Source: Thalassotalea agarivorans
GTDB lineage: Bacteria > Pseudomonadota > Gammaproteobacteria > Enterobacterales > Alteromonadaceae
Length of the DNA: 64,000 nucleotides
NCBI RefSeq assembly: GCF_030295955.1
Contig: NZ_AP027363.1
Coordinates: 1,612,001 to 1,676,000 of the forward strand
Direction: 5' to 3'
Part shown: positions 28,941 to 39,033 of the stretch, one piece after another
Layout: each line of letters opens with the position of its first letter
How positions within the stretch are numbered: the first letter of the stretch is position 1
Notes under the pieces: generated by a model
Seen by the model: only the letters and a program-made list of their open reading frames with translations
Database searches by the model: none
Told to the model about the DNA's origin: nothing
Position numbers and translations under genes: made by a program

Positions 28941-29014
28941 GGCGGGTTGGCAGAGTGGCTATGCAGCGGATTGCAAATCCGTGGACCTCGGTTCGACTCC
29001 GGGACCCGCCTCCA
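28941..29014 (+). tRNA. tRNA-Cys (GCA)
   Basis: A 74-base cloverleaf with encoded CCA. Acceptor GGCGGGT; anticodon arm CGGAT-TGCAAATCCG carries GCA. Corresponds to E. coli cysT. Confidence 0.95.
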
Positions 29015-29018
29015 TTTT

Positions 29019-29105
29019 GCCCGGGTGGTGGAATTGGTAGACACAAGGGATTTAAAATCCCTCGCTGGTAACAGCGTGCCGGTTCAAGTCCGGCCCCGGG
29101 TACCA
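29019..29105 (+). tRNA. tRNA-Leu (UAA), copy 1
   Basis: An 87-base class II tRNA with encoded CCA. Acceptor GCCCGGG; anticodon arm GGGAT-TTAAAATCCC carries UAA; long variable arm CGCTGGTAACAGCG. Corresponds to E. coli leuZ. It begins four bases after tRNA-Cys. Confidence 0.95.
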
Positions 29106-29130
29106 TTTCATCCGCTGATGTTGAACGGTG

Positions 29131-29159
29131 TTGAAATAGAAAATAGGATGCGCTAGAAT
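29131..29159 (+). promoter_or_regulatory. Predicted second tRNA promoter within the cluster
   Basis: TTGAAA (29131-29136), a 17-base spacer and TAGAAT (29154-29159) are followed by GCGCGCC, a GC-rich discriminator typical of stringently controlled stable-RNA promoters. It would drive the second Gly-Gly-Leu set. Confidence 0.6.
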
Positions 29160-29177
29160 GCGCGCCGGAAATATAAA

Positions 29178-29253
<76 letters not shown>

Positions 29254-29274
29254 ATTTCCACAAGCCTTTACCAA

Positions 29275-29350
<76 letters not shown>

Positions 29351-29403
29351 ACTTCTTTTAGAAGCACTAGATCACCAATTATCTAGTATAAAAATCTTCC
29401 CGT

Positions 29404-29490
29404 GCCCGGGTGGTGGAATTGGTAGACACAAGGGATTTAAAATCCCTCGCTGGTAACAGCGTGCCGGTTCAAGTCCGGCCCCGGGTACCA
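29404..29490 (+). tRNA. tRNA-Leu (UAA), copy 2
   Basis: Identical over 87 bases to copy 1. Its last 17 bases (TCCGGCCCCGGGTACCA) recur three times downstream in the tandem array. Confidence 0.95.
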
Positions 29491-30010
29491 TTTAATAATC
29501 TCTTATTAAATCCTTTGTTCCGAACTTTCACCGGTCCCCTTATCAAGTACAAAATACGTCCTATATTTTGCCTGTTAGGCCACAACTTGTGTTGGTAAAT
29601 GTTCCATACATTTACATTCCGGCCCCGGGTACCATTTAATAATCTCTTATTAAATCCTTTGTCCAGACTTTCACCGGTCCCCTTATCAAGTACAAAATAC
29701 ATCCTATATTTAGCCTGTTAGGCCACAACTTGTGTTGGTAAATGTTCCATACATTTACATTCCGGCCCCGGGTACCATTTAATAATCTCTTATTAAATCC
29801 TTTGTCCAGACTTTCACCGGTCCCCTTATCAAGTACAAAATACATCCTATATTTAGCCTGTTAGGCCACAACTTGTGTTGGTAAATGTTCCATACATTTA
29901 CATTCCGGCCCCGGGTACCATTTAATAATCTCTTATTAAATCCTTTGTCCGAACTTTCACCGGTTCCCTAATCAAGTACAAAATACATCCTATATTTTGC
30001 CTGTTAGGCC
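29491..30010 (+). repeat. Tandem array of 143-144-bp units, each ending in the tRNA-Leu 3' end
   Basis: Units span 29491-29634, 29635-29777 and 29778-29920, followed by a partial unit to about 30010. Each full unit ends with TCCGGCCCCGGGTACCA, the last 17 bases of tRNA-Leu (29618-29634, 29761-29777, 29904-29920). Each begins with an AT-rich hairpin (ATTTAATAA-TCTC-TTATTAAAT). A second hairpin (GTAAATG-N7-CATTTAC) sits just before the tRNA tail. Units differ at only a few positions. Open frames on the opposite strand are by-products: 143 is not a multiple of three, so no frame carries through. Confidence 0.92.
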
Positions 30011-30181
30011 AAAACTTACTTTTCGCTTTAACTTAGCAGCGCATATCATTGATTTTAAACCAATAGCTACTAAAGTTTTCGTGCTTTAGGTTGACCGCAG
30101 ATCTCGCATTCTTTATCCTTTAACAATCAATGAGCTATTATTAGCATGTTGACTAAAAATGATGTTTATTTGGAGTAGGCA

Positions 30182-30649
30182 ATGGATATATACAAAGTGG
30201 TTGGCATGGTAGCTATATTGGTGAGCTCAGGTGCTTATGCGGAAAATGAACAAACGACCGTATATAAATGTGTAAAGCAGGGTGTTACAGCCTATAGTGA
30301 TATTCCTTGTGCTAAGGACGCACAGCAGATTGTCTATAGCACAAAGTCGAGCGCAGTCAGTTCAGTAAGCACATCAGAAGACAATCAACAAACACTTGCT
30401 GACACTCAGGCTAAAGTAGCCGAACGCAAGAAAGCGCGTGAAACAGACAAAATAAACAAAAAGATTGTACGTCTACAGCAACAAATGCAGCAAGAGCTCG
30501 CTGATTTGGATAATACCACTAATTTTGCAATTGAGCGTCGCAATGGCAAGAGCTATGACGACATCATTGCCAAGCGTCAAAAAGAAGTTAGAAAGAAATA
30601 CGAACGTTTAATTCAACAACAACGAAAGCAGTTAGAAAACATCCAATAA
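30182..30649 (+). CDS. Periplasmic DUF4124 protein with coiled coil
   Basis: A 155-residue protein with a signal peptide (cleavage near AYAENE) and a DUF4124 domain (TTVYKCVKQGVTAYSDIPC, about residues 26-44, with a cysteine pair). A charged C-terminal coiled coil rich in Lys/Gln/Arg occupies about 80-155. Function unknown. It stands alone between the tRNA-Leu repeat array and the efflux operon. Confidence 0.75.
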   Translation: MDIYKVVGMVAILVSSGAYAENEQTTVYKCVKQGVTAYSDIPCAKDAQQIVYSTKSSAVSSVSTSEDNQQTLADTQAKVAERKKARETDKINKKIVRLQQQMQQELADLDNTTNFAIERRNGKSYDDIIAKRQKEVRKKYERLIQQQRKQLENIQ

Positions 30650-30829
30650 ATGTCGAATTTTTGTCTACGCTTACATGTCATCTCAAAAAAGTGGTGAATC
30701 ATCGCCACTTAATTCAATAATTTAACTAAATGTATACAATGTAAAACTATGTAAACCTTATTGTTGTGGCCTACGTACAACGGTACCATCACAAGGTTAT
30801 TTGTATTTATTATTAGAAAATTTAGTTAA

Positions 30830-32287
30830 ATGTCTAAAAACACATTGTTAACCATGAGCTTGTCGTTGTCGGCATTACTCGTTGCGTGTTCCTCCCCAAG
30901 CGGCATTACGACGCAGAGTAGGGACTTTAAATCGCCAACGCAGTGGTCCAACGTACATTTGAATGCCAAGGAAACAGAACAACTAGACAACAGCATTGTT
31001 GCTGTTGATGATTGGCTACGTAATTTCGAAGATATAAAACTCATTCGTTTAACAGAGAAGTCTTTAAGCAAAAACTTCCAACTTAAAGCGAGCGCGATTG
31101 ATGTTGCAATCGCAGAGCAACGATTAAATATCTCTGAAAGCACTGATTGGCCAGCACTTGATCTTGCCTTTAGCGGTCAAAGACGAAAATCCATTGTATC
31201 CGGCAATGAGCTGTATACAACAGACTATGACCTTTCTTTAAATTTATCTTATGAGCTAGATTTGTGGGGCAAGCTTTCCGACCAACAGCAACAAGATCAA
31301 CTTGATTATCTAGCGGCAAACCTGCGTTATGAAGACGACAAGAACAACTTGGTAGCGTCTGTTGCTAGTGCTTGGTTTAATTTGCAAGAAGCACAACAAC
31401 TCGCGTTGTTGTTTGAAGAACGAGCACGTAATCTAGAGCATAATTTAGAGTTGATCCAAGCCAGTTATCGATTGGGCTTAAATCAAGCATTAGATATTTA
31501 TTTATCGCAAAATGATGTGTCGCGTGAACTAGCGCGCGTTGAAGAGCAGCGTCAAAAAGTGCTAGAGAATAAACGGTCTTTAGAAATACTGCTTGGCGAC
31601 TTTCCATCTTCAGCGATTACTGCGCCATCTGAGCTTCCTCGTATAAACAGTAAAATTGCCACTGGCTTACCGTCTGATTTACTGACCAGAAGAAAAGATA
31701 TCCAAGCGCTTTGGTATGAGCTTTTAGCGCTAGACGCTGGCCTTGCTGTTGCACATAAGCAACGCTTTCCTAGAATAGCATTATCTGCTTCAACGGGTAC
31801 AAGCGCGCCAGATTTATCTGATTTGCTTGATGCAGATGCACTAGCCTGGTCGTTGTTAGGTAATGTGACAACACCACTGTTTGATGCTGGTCGTCTTTCA
31901 TCTTTGGAAGAAACCGCTAGACTTCAAGTGGTGAAGCAAGAACAAAACTATTTGTTGGCAGTACATAACGCCTTTGCAGAGGTCGAAAATGCTATCAGCA
32001 ACAGAGCAGCGTTATTAAGCCGATACCATTATTTTGTGGATGCGCGAGAAAACGCATTAGAAGCTGAATCGCTGTCTTTCAACCAATATATGAAAGGGAT
32101 TGTTAGCTATAGTGCAGTGTTAGAGTCTCAGCGTCGTGCCTTTGATGCTCAAACCAACGTTATACAGCTAACAAATCAATTACTTCAAAACAGAATTCAA
32201 TTGCATATCGCACTAGGCGGCAGCTTCGAAGAAGTTGCAGAGCAATCAAATACCGCTGCGATTAATCAGAGTGATACCGATGCCTAA
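30830..32287 (+). CDS. RND efflux outer-membrane factor (OprM/NodT-type lipoprotein)
   Basis: A 485-residue TolC-like channel. The lipobox LVACSS gives a lipidated N-terminus. Two tandem outer-membrane-efflux domains follow, with characteristic NLSYELDLWGKLSDQQQQDQ and GNVTTPLFDAGRLSSL. First gene of a three-gene operon: the adaptor's ATG overlaps its stop region by eight bases. Confidence 0.9.
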   Translation: MSKNTLLTMSLSLSALLVACSSPSGITTQSRDFKSPTQWSNVHLNAKETEQLDNSIVAVDDWLRNFEDIKLIRLTEKSLSKNFQLKASAIDVAIAEQRLNISESTDWPALDLAFSGQRRKSIVSGNELYTTDYDLSLNLSYELDLWGKLSDQQQQDQLDYLAANLRYEDDKNNLVASVASAWFNLQEAQQLALLFEERARNLEHNLELIQASYRLGLNQALDIYLSQNDVSRELARVEEQRQKVLENKRSLEILLGDFPSSAITAPSELPRINSKIATGLPSDLLTRRKDIQALWYELLALDAGLAVAHKQRFPRIALSASTGTSAPDLSDLLDADALAWSLLGNVTTPLFDAGRLSSLEETARLQVVKQEQNYLLAVHNAFAEVENAISNRAALLSRYHYFVDARENALEAESLSFNQYMKGIVSYSAVLESQRRAFDAQTNVIQLTNQLLQNRIQLHIALGGSFEEVAEQSNTAAINQSDTDA

Positions 32288-33536
32288 ACAAAAAACGCTT
32301 TTTACCAAAATAATTTTACCTATTCTTATTTTGATTGGTTTTATCTTTGCAGCGCGAATTGTTATTAGTAATCCGCCGCAAACACCACGTTTTAAGCCTA
32401 GTGGCGCGCCACAGCTTAATGTGGAAGCTCGAACGCTTTCCAGTGAAAATATTGCAATTACCATCGATAGCTACGGTACTGTTAAGCCAAGAACACAATC
32501 GATATTGTTTCCTCAAGTATCAGGGCAAATAACAGATATTAGCCCTAAATTTAGAGAAGGTGGCTTCTTTGAAAAGGGTGAAATGTTGGTACAACTTGAT
32601 GACAGAGATCATGTTTCTGAAGTTAAGATAGCTCAATCAACTTTATTCAACGCTAAACAATCATTAAGTGAAGAAGAAGCTCGAGTAGAACAAGCAAAAC
32701 AGGACTGGGACCGTATCGGCAATGGCGGCGAAGCACCCGATCTTGTATTAAGAAAGCCGCAGTTAACCGCAGCACAAGCCAAAGTAAGCAGTGCAGAGGC
32801 AACATTAGCTAAAGCACAGCTAGCGCTTGAGCGCACACAAATTAAAGCGCCTTATGATGGTCGCATCTTGTTTAAATATGTTGATGTAGGTCAAGTTGTA
32901 TCGTCAGGTACGCAGCTAGCACAAATTTACGCGACCGATTACGTCGAAATTAGGCTACCAATCAAAAACAAAGATCTACCTTACATGGTATTACCTGAGA
33001 GCAATCGCTTTAGAGAAGAGTCGGTTAATCAACAACCATTAGTTGCCGTACATTCAGATTTAATCGGTAAACAAACTTGGTACGGCAAAATCGTTCGTAC
33101 AGAGGGTGCGTTTGATGCAAATTCGCAGCAGCTTTTTGTTGTCGCTCAAATAGACGATCCCTATGGTTACAATGACAACAATGCCTTACCGATTAAAATT
33201 GGTCAGTACGTGTCGGCGGAAATCAATGGGCGAGTGGTAAATGGCGCGATTACAGTGCCTAACAAAGCGATTTACCAAGGCAGTTATGTTTATATCGTTA
33301 AAGACGGAAAATTACTGCGTAAAGAAATCGATATCGCGTGGCAAAATGCTAACTTTGCCATCCTAGCTCAAGGTGTTAATGCCGGTGAAAAACTGGTTAT
33401 TACACCGCTAGGGCAAGTTAACTCTGGTACACCCGTAGCAATAACTAAGTTAGATGACGTTGAAGTGAAAGCGGAAGTCGCCGCTAAAAAGAAAGGCCCT
33501 AAGGCGCCAGCTACAAGCCAAGGAGAAACTAAATGA
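32280..33536 (+). CDS. RND efflux periplasmic adaptor (membrane fusion protein)
   Basis: A 418-residue adaptor with one N-terminal membrane anchor (about 9-27). A lipoyl half-motif is at GQITDISPKFREGGFFEKGE, a coiled-coil hairpin at about 105-175, and the second lipoyl half at ERTQIKAPYDGRILFKYVDVGQ. The beta-barrel/MP domain ends in a Lys-rich tail. ATG 32280 is the start because it overlaps the outer-membrane gene's stop. Confidence 0.9.
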   Translation: MPKQKTLFTKIILPILILIGFIFAARIVISNPPQTPRFKPSGAPQLNVEARTLSSENIAITIDSYGTVKPRTQSILFPQVSGQITDISPKFREGGFFEKGEMLVQLDDRDHVSEVKIAQSTLFNAKQSLSEEEARVEQAKQDWDRIGNGGEAPDLVLRKPQLTAAQAKVSSAEATLAKAQLALERTQIKAPYDGRILFKYVDVGQVVSSGTQLAQIYATDYVEIRLPIKNKDLPYMVLPESNRFREESVNQQPLVAVHSDLIGKQTWYGKIVRTEGAFDANSQQLFVVAQIDDPYGYNDNNALPIKIGQYVSAEINGRVVNGAITVPNKAIYQGSYVYIVKDGKLLRKEIDIAWQNANFAILAQGVNAGEKLVITPLGQVNSGTPVAITKLDDVEVKAEVAAKKKGPKAPATSQGETK

Positions 33537-36500
33537 TCGCTTGGTTTGCGCGCAATCATGTAGCCGCTAATTTGTTAATGATCACCATAGTTATGCTAGG
33601 TGTCGTAACATTGCGTGGCAATATACCTATTGAAGTCTTTCCAAGCTTTGAATCTGAAACGATTCGTGTCAGTGTCTCGCTTCGTGGTGCTACGCCTGAA
33701 GATGTAGAGCAGGGCGTTTCTATTCGCATTGAAGAAGCGGTGCAGGATTTACAAGGCATAAAAAAGATCACGTCTCGTTCAAGTGAAGGCTCTTCGCGCG
33801 TCACTTTAGAAGTAGACAAAGGCTATGATCCAAGAGAATTACTTGCGGATGTAAAAAGTCGTGTCGATGCGATAAACACCTTTCCAGCAGAGGCAGAAAA
33901 ACCTGTCGTTTCAAACAACCCATGGCTTAGAGACGTTATTACCGTCACTATAGCGTCAGAATATGGTGAAAAAGAAATTCGTGAATTTGCAGAGCAGGTG
34001 CGCGATGACTTGTTGCGTCTACCTAATGTTACACAGCTGCAACTTGACGCCGTTCGAAATTATGAAATTAGCATTGATGTTAAGCAGGCCAAATTAAGAG
34101 AGCACAATGTTTCGCTAGAAGATATCGCGCAAGCGGTTCGAAATAGCTCATTAGACATGTCGGCAGGTAACGTTAAAACCGATGGTGGTGATGTATTGGT
34201 GCGCTCAAAAGGGCAAGCCTATCGTAAAGATGAATTTGAAAGAATCGTTGTTAAAACTAATCCAGACGGCACCATGTTGCGTCTACGCGATGTAGCACAA
34301 GTAAACGATGGGTTTGAAGAAACACCGCTTAGAGCCCGTTTTAATGGTCAACAAGGCGCCATGATTGAGGTTCAGCGTATCGGCAATCAAAGTGCTATCG
34401 ACGTTGCCGATGAGGTAAAAGCGTATATAGACAAGCGCCAAGCTACCTTGCCTGATGGCTTTACACTAAGCTATTGGGATGACGATTCACAAGTCGTTAA
34501 GAATCGTTTAAACACATTGATTAGTAATGCCTTACAAGGTGGTTTCTTAGTCCTATTGTTACTTACGCTATTCCTGAGACCTTCAATCGCATTTTGGGTA
34601 TTTATAGGCATACCTGTGTGTTTCTTAGGCGCGTTTATGGCTATGCCGTTACTTGGCGTGACGATAAACATAATGAGCTTGTTCGGGTTTATCGTGGTGC
34701 TTGGTATTGTTGTAGATGACGCCATCGTTACCGGCGAAAACATATACAGGCACAGCCAAATGCCTGGATACAAAACAGGCCTAGAAGCTGCAATTAAAGG
34801 CACGCAAGAAGTTGCGACACCAGTAACCTTTGGTGTGTTAACAACAGTCGCTGCATTTATGCCACTGCTGTTTATTGAAGGGCGCAGAGGCGATTTCTTT
34901 TCTCAAATTGCGTTAATTGTAATTCCAGTACTTCTTTTCTCATTGATAGAGTCAAAGTTTGTATTACCAGCCCATTTAAAGAACTTAAAGTTACGCCATG
35001 AAAAAACGAAAGTGTCAAAACTCAGTGAGTGGCAACAGAAGTTTGCTGATGGTTTTGAAGCGGCGATTCTAAAATACTATAAACCCGCGCTTGGTTTTGC
35101 TACGCGCAACCGATTTGCCACGCTAATGACCTTTATCGGTGTTTTTGTGCTGATTTTGTCCTTTATCATGTCGGGTTGGACAAGGTTTACCTTTTTCCCT
35201 CGTATTCCATCTGAGACCGTTAGAGCAACTATAACGATGCCAGTGGGTACAAGTTTTGAAGTGGTTGATGGTTATGTGGCTAAAATTTCTGACGCGGCGA
35301 AACAACTGCAAGAAAAGTATCGCGACGTAAATGGTCAAAGTGTTATTTTAAACACGTTAGCGACCACTGGTGGTTGGCGTGGCGATAATCAGGGACAGGT
35401 TCGTTTTGAAATCTTACCTGCTGAGAAAAACTACTTTGGTATCGGCTCAAGAGAGCTGGTCAATGAATGGCGAGATTTAATTGGCCCGCTGCCTGGCGCT
35501 GAAAGCGTTACCTTTAGAGCTGAGTTTGGCCGAGGTGGCGACCCTATTGATGTGCAATTGTCAGCAACTAGTATGTCTTTGCTCGAAACAGTAGCAGAAG
35601 AGGTTAAAGCCTATATTGCCACCTATCCAACAGCGTTTGATATTGCCGATTCAATGTCTGATGGTAAAGAAGAAATTCAAATTGAACTGACTGACCAAGG
35701 TTATGCGATGGGTATGTCGATTTCATCGATTACCAGCCAAGTTAGAAATGCTTTTTTTGGTTCTCAAATTCAACGTATTCAACGTGGTAGGGACGATGTC
35801 CGTGTAATGCTTAGATTCCCGCGTGAAGAGCGTGGTTCGATATCTAGCTTGAAAGACATGTTAATCAACACGCCTAACGGCGGCAAAGTGCCGCTATCCC
35901 ATGTTGCGAAACTTAAGCCTGGTAAGAGCCCGTCGAGCATTATTCGTATCGATCGTTACCGTACGTTAAATATCACGGCAGACGTAGATAAAAAGTCGAC
36001 TAACATGACGGCGCTTAACGCTGATCTTAATCAGTACTTGCAGCAGTTGATGCAGAAATATCCGGGCGTAAGCTACGAATTAGAGGGCGAGGCGAAGGAA
36101 CAACAAGAGTCGTTTGGCAGTTTATCTGTAGGCTTAGTACTCGTGTTCTTTGTGATTTATTGTTTATTGGCAATACCGTTCAAGTCATATATCCAGCCGT
36201 TGATTGTTATGTCTGTAATACCTTTTGGCGCAATTGGCGCCGTGGTTGGCCATTGGATAATGGGAATGGATCTAACGATATTCAGTATCTTAGGTATTAT
36301 GGCGTTGATTGGTGTTGTTGTTAACGACAGTCTAGTCTTAGTTGATTTCGTTAATAAAATGCGAGAAAAGGGCCATAACGTGATGGACGCTGTATTGTCA
36401 GCAGGTCAAGCGAGATTCAGGCCGGTTATGTTAACTTCATTAACAACCTTTATCGGTTTAATGCCGCTCTTGTTTGAAAAATCAACACAGGCTCAGTTCT

Positions 36501-36655
36501 TGATCCCTATGGCGGTATCACTTGGTTTTGGTATTATTTTTGCCACACTAATTACCTTAGTATTAGTTCCTGTGAATTATTTACTTGTTGAAGATGGTAA
36601 AAACGGATTAAATAAGCTTAAACAACACTTATTTTCTGACAAAGCACACGTTTAA
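33533..36655 (+). CDS. RND efflux transporter (AcrB/MexF-like inner-membrane pump)
   Basis: A 1040-residue proton-driven pump with two repeats of six helices and two large periplasmic loops. The N-terminus (MIAWFARNHVAANLLMI) and RIEEAVQDLQGIKKITS are typical. The TM4 acidic pair is VLGIVVDDAIVTGENIYRH. Its ATGA overlaps the adaptor stop. The sequence is nearer to the divergent 'MdtB/CzcA-adjacent' bacterial group than to AcrB, so drugs or other hydrophobic compounds are likely but unspecified substrates. No dedicated regulator is adjacent. Confidence 0.92.
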   Translation: MIAWFARNHVAANLLMITIVMLGVVTLRGNIPIEVFPSFESETIRVSVSLRGATPEDVEQGVSIRIEEAVQDLQGIKKITSRSSEGSSRVTLEVDKGYDPRELLADVKSRVDAINTFPAEAEKPVVSNNPWLRDVITVTIASEYGEKEIREFAEQVRDDLLRLPNVTQLQLDAVRNYEISIDVKQAKLREHNVSLEDIAQAVRNSSLDMSAGNVKTDGGDVLVRSKGQAYRKDEFERIVVKTNPDGTMLRLRDVAQVNDGFEETPLRARFNGQQGAMIEVQRIGNQSAIDVADEVKAYIDKRQATLPDGFTLSYWDDDSQVVKNRLNTLISNALQGGFLVLLLLTLFLRPSIAFWVFIGIPVCFLGAFMAMPLLGVTINIMSLFGFIVVLGIVVDDAIVTGENIYRHSQMPGYKTGLEAAIKGTQEVATPVTFGVLTTVAAFMPLLFIEGRRGDFFSQIALIVIPVLLFSLIESKFVLPAHLKNLKLRHEKTKVSKLSEWQQKFADGFEAAILKYYKPALGFATRNRFATLMTFIGVFVLILSFIMSGWTRFTFFPRIPSETVRATITMPVGTSFEVVDGYVAKISDAAKQLQEKYRDVNGQSVILNTLATTGGWRGDNQGQVRFEILPAEKNYFGIGSRELVNEWRDLIGPLPGAESVTFRAEFGRGGDPIDVQLSATSMSLLETVAEEVKAYIATYPTAFDIADSMSDGKEEIQIELTDQGYAMGMSISSITSQVRNAFFGSQIQRIQRGRDDVRVMLRFPREERGSISSLKDMLINTPNGGKVPLSHVAKLKPGKSPSSIIRIDRYRTLNITADVDKKSTNMTALNADLNQYLQQLMQKYPGVSYELEGEAKEQQESFGSLSVGLVLVFFVIYCLLAIPFKSYIQPLIVMSVIPFGAIGAVVGHWIMGMDLTIFSILGIMALIGVVVNDSLVLVDFVNKMREKGHNVMDAVLSAGQARFRPVMLTSLTTFIGLMPLLFEKSTQAQFLIPMAVSLGFGIIFATLITLVLVPVNYLLVEDGKNGLNKLKQHLFSDKAHV

Positions 36656-36685
36656 CGTGTGTTTTGTCATAACAAGGACACTGTG

Positions 36686-37036
36686 ATGGCTGAAGAAACC
36701 ATATTTTCTAAGATAATCCGACAAGAGATCCCAACTCCCTTATTGTATCAAGATGAACTAGTAACAGCGTTTAGAGACATTTCTCCGCGCAAGAGTACTC
36801 ATATCCTGATTATTCCGAACAAACTAATCCCAACTGTTAATGACGTTGAACAAGAAGACGAATTAACTCTGGGGCGTATGATTACCGTTGCCAAGCAATT
36901 GGCAAAAGAAGAGGGTATTGCAGAAGATGGTTATCGTTTGATCATGAACTGCAACGACCACGGAGGGCAAGAGGTGTACCACATTCATATGCACTTGCTC
37001 GGTGGGGAACCTGTAGGTCCAATGGTTGCGGGCTAA
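36686..37036 (+). CDS. hinT: HIT-family purine nucleoside phosphoramidase HinT
   Basis: A 116-residue HIT protein that hydrolyses aminoacyl-AMP-type phosphoramidates. The histidine triad is [11 protein letters not shown]; the N-terminal region [18 protein letters not shown] is standard. ATG 36686 is preceded by AAGGA; an upstream in-frame start would add nine non-family residues. Confidence 0.93.
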   Translation: MAEETIFSKIIRQEIPTPLLYQDELVTAFRDISPRKSTHILIIPNKLIPTVNDVEQEDELTLGRMITVAKQLAKEEGIAEDGYRLIMNCNDHGGQEVYHIHMHLLGGEPVGPMVAG

Positions 37037-37132
37037 AATCGATAAGTCGCTGTAAACGTGGGATTAGTTGCCATGACGGTACAAAAGTTATGGCACATAC
37101 TAGTATATAGATAAAACTTTCGAGACAACTCG

Positions 37133-38206
37133 TTGAATTGGAATTCTTTAATAGAAGATAGAAATCGATTTTTCTGGATTCTACACACCGCCGGTTGGTT
37201 GGGCTTTGCCTTTATCCATTTCCTTGGGTCATTATTACATGATCTGCGGGATATCTTTGTCATCATCATTTTCTTAAACGCCTACGCTGGATGGCTGCTA
37301 ACCATTCCTCTACGTTACGTTTACCGCAAAGCCTGGAATCTAACTCCAGGTAAAATTGTCATTGTTATTATCGTCTGTTCTTATGTTGTTGGTGTTTTAT
37401 GGCGTGTGGTCGCTAATATAAACTATTGGGAAATATACAAACATGGCTTTAGGCCAGACTTTTGGCTGATGTATACCCAAAATAGTATTTGGTTTTTCTA
37501 TATCATCCTTAGTTGGAGTGTGTTGTATTTTGGTATTAAGTACTACCAGATGCTGCAAAAAGAAAAGCAAAATGTATTACAGGCCAATACTGTTGCGCAT
37601 CAGGCGCAGCTGAAAATGCTTAGATATCAACTTAACCCGCACTTTTTGTTTAATACCTTAAACGCCATTTCGACGTTAATCATGGTTAAAGACAACAAAA
37701 CAGCCAATGGTATGGTCACCAAGCTAAGTGAGTTTTTGCGCTACACGCTAGACAAAGATCCGATGAAAAAGGTTAATCTAGCGACCGAATTTAAAGCGTT
37801 GCAGTTGTATCTAGATATCGAAAAAGTCAGGTTTGAAGAGCGTTTACAAGTGAATTTCGTGCTTGATGATGATTGTAAAGAAGCCTTGGTACCTAGCATG
37901 ATTTTACAGCCTATTGTAGAAAACGCGATCAAGTATGCTATTGCCGTACAAGAGGATGGCGGTACCATTGATATACACTGTAAGCACTTTGGCAACGATC
38001 TACTTTTAGAGGTTGCAGATAATGGTCCCGGCGCCGAAATAAAAAATGGTAATCTACATCGTGAGAATGGTGTTGGATTAGCAAATACCCGTGAACGTCT
38101 TCAGGCATTATATGGTGAAAACTTTGCTTTAGTTGTGTCGAATAATCGACCGCAAGGTGTTAAGGTAAATATGCGCATGCCATACGAAGTATCTGAGGAA
38201 TCCTAA
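37133..38206 (+). CDS. LytS/YehU-type sensor histidine kinase
   Basis: A 357-residue membrane kinase. About four hydrophobic helices occupy residues 10-145. A coiled linker leads to the His_kinase domain, with phospho-acceptor H in LRYQLNPHFLFNTLNAIS and the ATPase region VENAIKYA ... VADNGPG ... GVGLANTRERL. The start is TTG at 37133 with only a weak ribosome site. The next gene encodes its LytTR partner. The ligand is unknown. Confidence 0.88.
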   Translation: MNWNSLIEDRNRFFWILHTAGWLGFAFIHFLGSLLHDLRDIFVIIIFLNAYAGWLLTIPLRYVYRKAWNLTPGKIVIVIIVCSYVVGVLWRVVANINYWEIYKHGFRPDFWLMYTQNSIWFFYIILSWSVLYFGIKYYQMLQKEKQNVLQANTVAHQAQLKMLRYQLNPHFLFNTLNAISTLIMVKDNKTANGMVTKLSEFLRYTLDKDPMKKVNLATEFKALQLYLDIEKVRFEERLQVNFVLDDDCKEALVPSMILQPIVENAIKYAIAVQEDGGTIDIHCKHFGNDLLLEVADNGPGAEIKNGNLHRENGVGLANTRERLQALYGENFALVVSNNRPQGVKVNMRMPYEVSEES

Positions 38207-38211
38207 ACGTG

Positions 38212-39030
38212 ATGTTAAAAACACTGATTGTTGATGACGAACCACTTGCAAGAAAAGGGCTTAGAATACGCTTATATGAGCTCAACAATATCGACATTGT
38301 TGGTGAAGCGAATAATGGTCAGGCAGCAATAGATTTTGTGTTAGAAAATGATGTTGATTTGGTCTTTATAGATATCCAAATGCCAGGCATCACCGGTATT
38401 GAAGCAGTAGAACAGTTACTAAACAAAGCCGAAAACTTGCCACATTTTATTTTTGTGACTGCGTTTGACGAATATGCGTTGAAAGCATTTGAAATGCACG
38501 CGATAGATTATTTGTTAAAGCCTGTTGATGAAGACAGACTAGCAGAAGCCGTAGAGAAGGTTACTCAACGCATAGCCGAACAACAAAAAGCGCAACAAAC
38601 CAACAAATTAGTTGCTTTAGTCAGCCAATTAAGTGGCCAAGAAGCAGAGGTGATATACGAATCTCTCGCCAATCAAGAAGACATTAGCTTAAAAACATAT
38701 TCAGATATTTTACCAATCAAGGATTCGGGTGAAGTAAGTCGCGTACCGGTGAATTCAATTTTATGGATTGATGCGGCGGGCGATTATATGTGCGTTCACA
38801 CCGAAAATGACGGTACACACATACTGCGCAAAACGATGAAACAGTTAGAAGAAATTCTAGATCCTAAGATATTTGTGCGTAGTCACCGTTCTTCTATTGT
38901 TAATATTAATTTTATTCAAAAGTTTTGTAGTCAGCTAAACGGCGAATACTACTTAGTGATGAAAAACGGTAAAGAATTAAAGGTGAGCAGAAGCTATAAA
39001 GATAAAGTTAAGCAGCTCGTTACTGTTTAA
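38212..39030 (+). CDS. LytTR-family response regulator
   Basis: A 272-residue regulator. The receiver domain has the acidic pair VDDEP and phospho-acceptor Asp in VFIDIQMPG. The C-terminal LytTR DNA-binding domain spans about 170-270 (ILWIDAAGDYMCVHT, FVRSHRSSIVNINFI). A GTG three bases earlier is also possible. It directly follows the kinase, forming an AlgZR/YehUT-like pair. Target genes cannot be told from here. Confidence 0.9.
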   Translation: MLKTLIVDDEPLARKGLRIRLYELNNIDIVGEANNGQAAIDFVLENDVDLVFIDIQMPGITGIEAVEQLLNKAENLPHFIFVTAFDEYALKAFEMHAIDYLLKPVDEDRLAEAVEKVTQRIAEQQKAQQTNKLVALVSQLSGQEAEVIYESLANQEDISLKTYSDILPIKDSGEVSRVPVNSILWIDAAGDYMCVHTENDGTHILRKTMKQLEEILDPKIFVRSHRSSIVNINFIQKFCSQLNGEYYLVMKNGKELKVSRSYKDKVKQLVTV

Positions 39031-39033
39031 TGA

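Noticed and set aside
29469-29845. Repeated minus-strand open frames over the tRNA-Leu array
   Set aside because: They arise from the tandem repeat itself. The 143-bp unit shifts the frame each time and no ribosome site or start is consistent.
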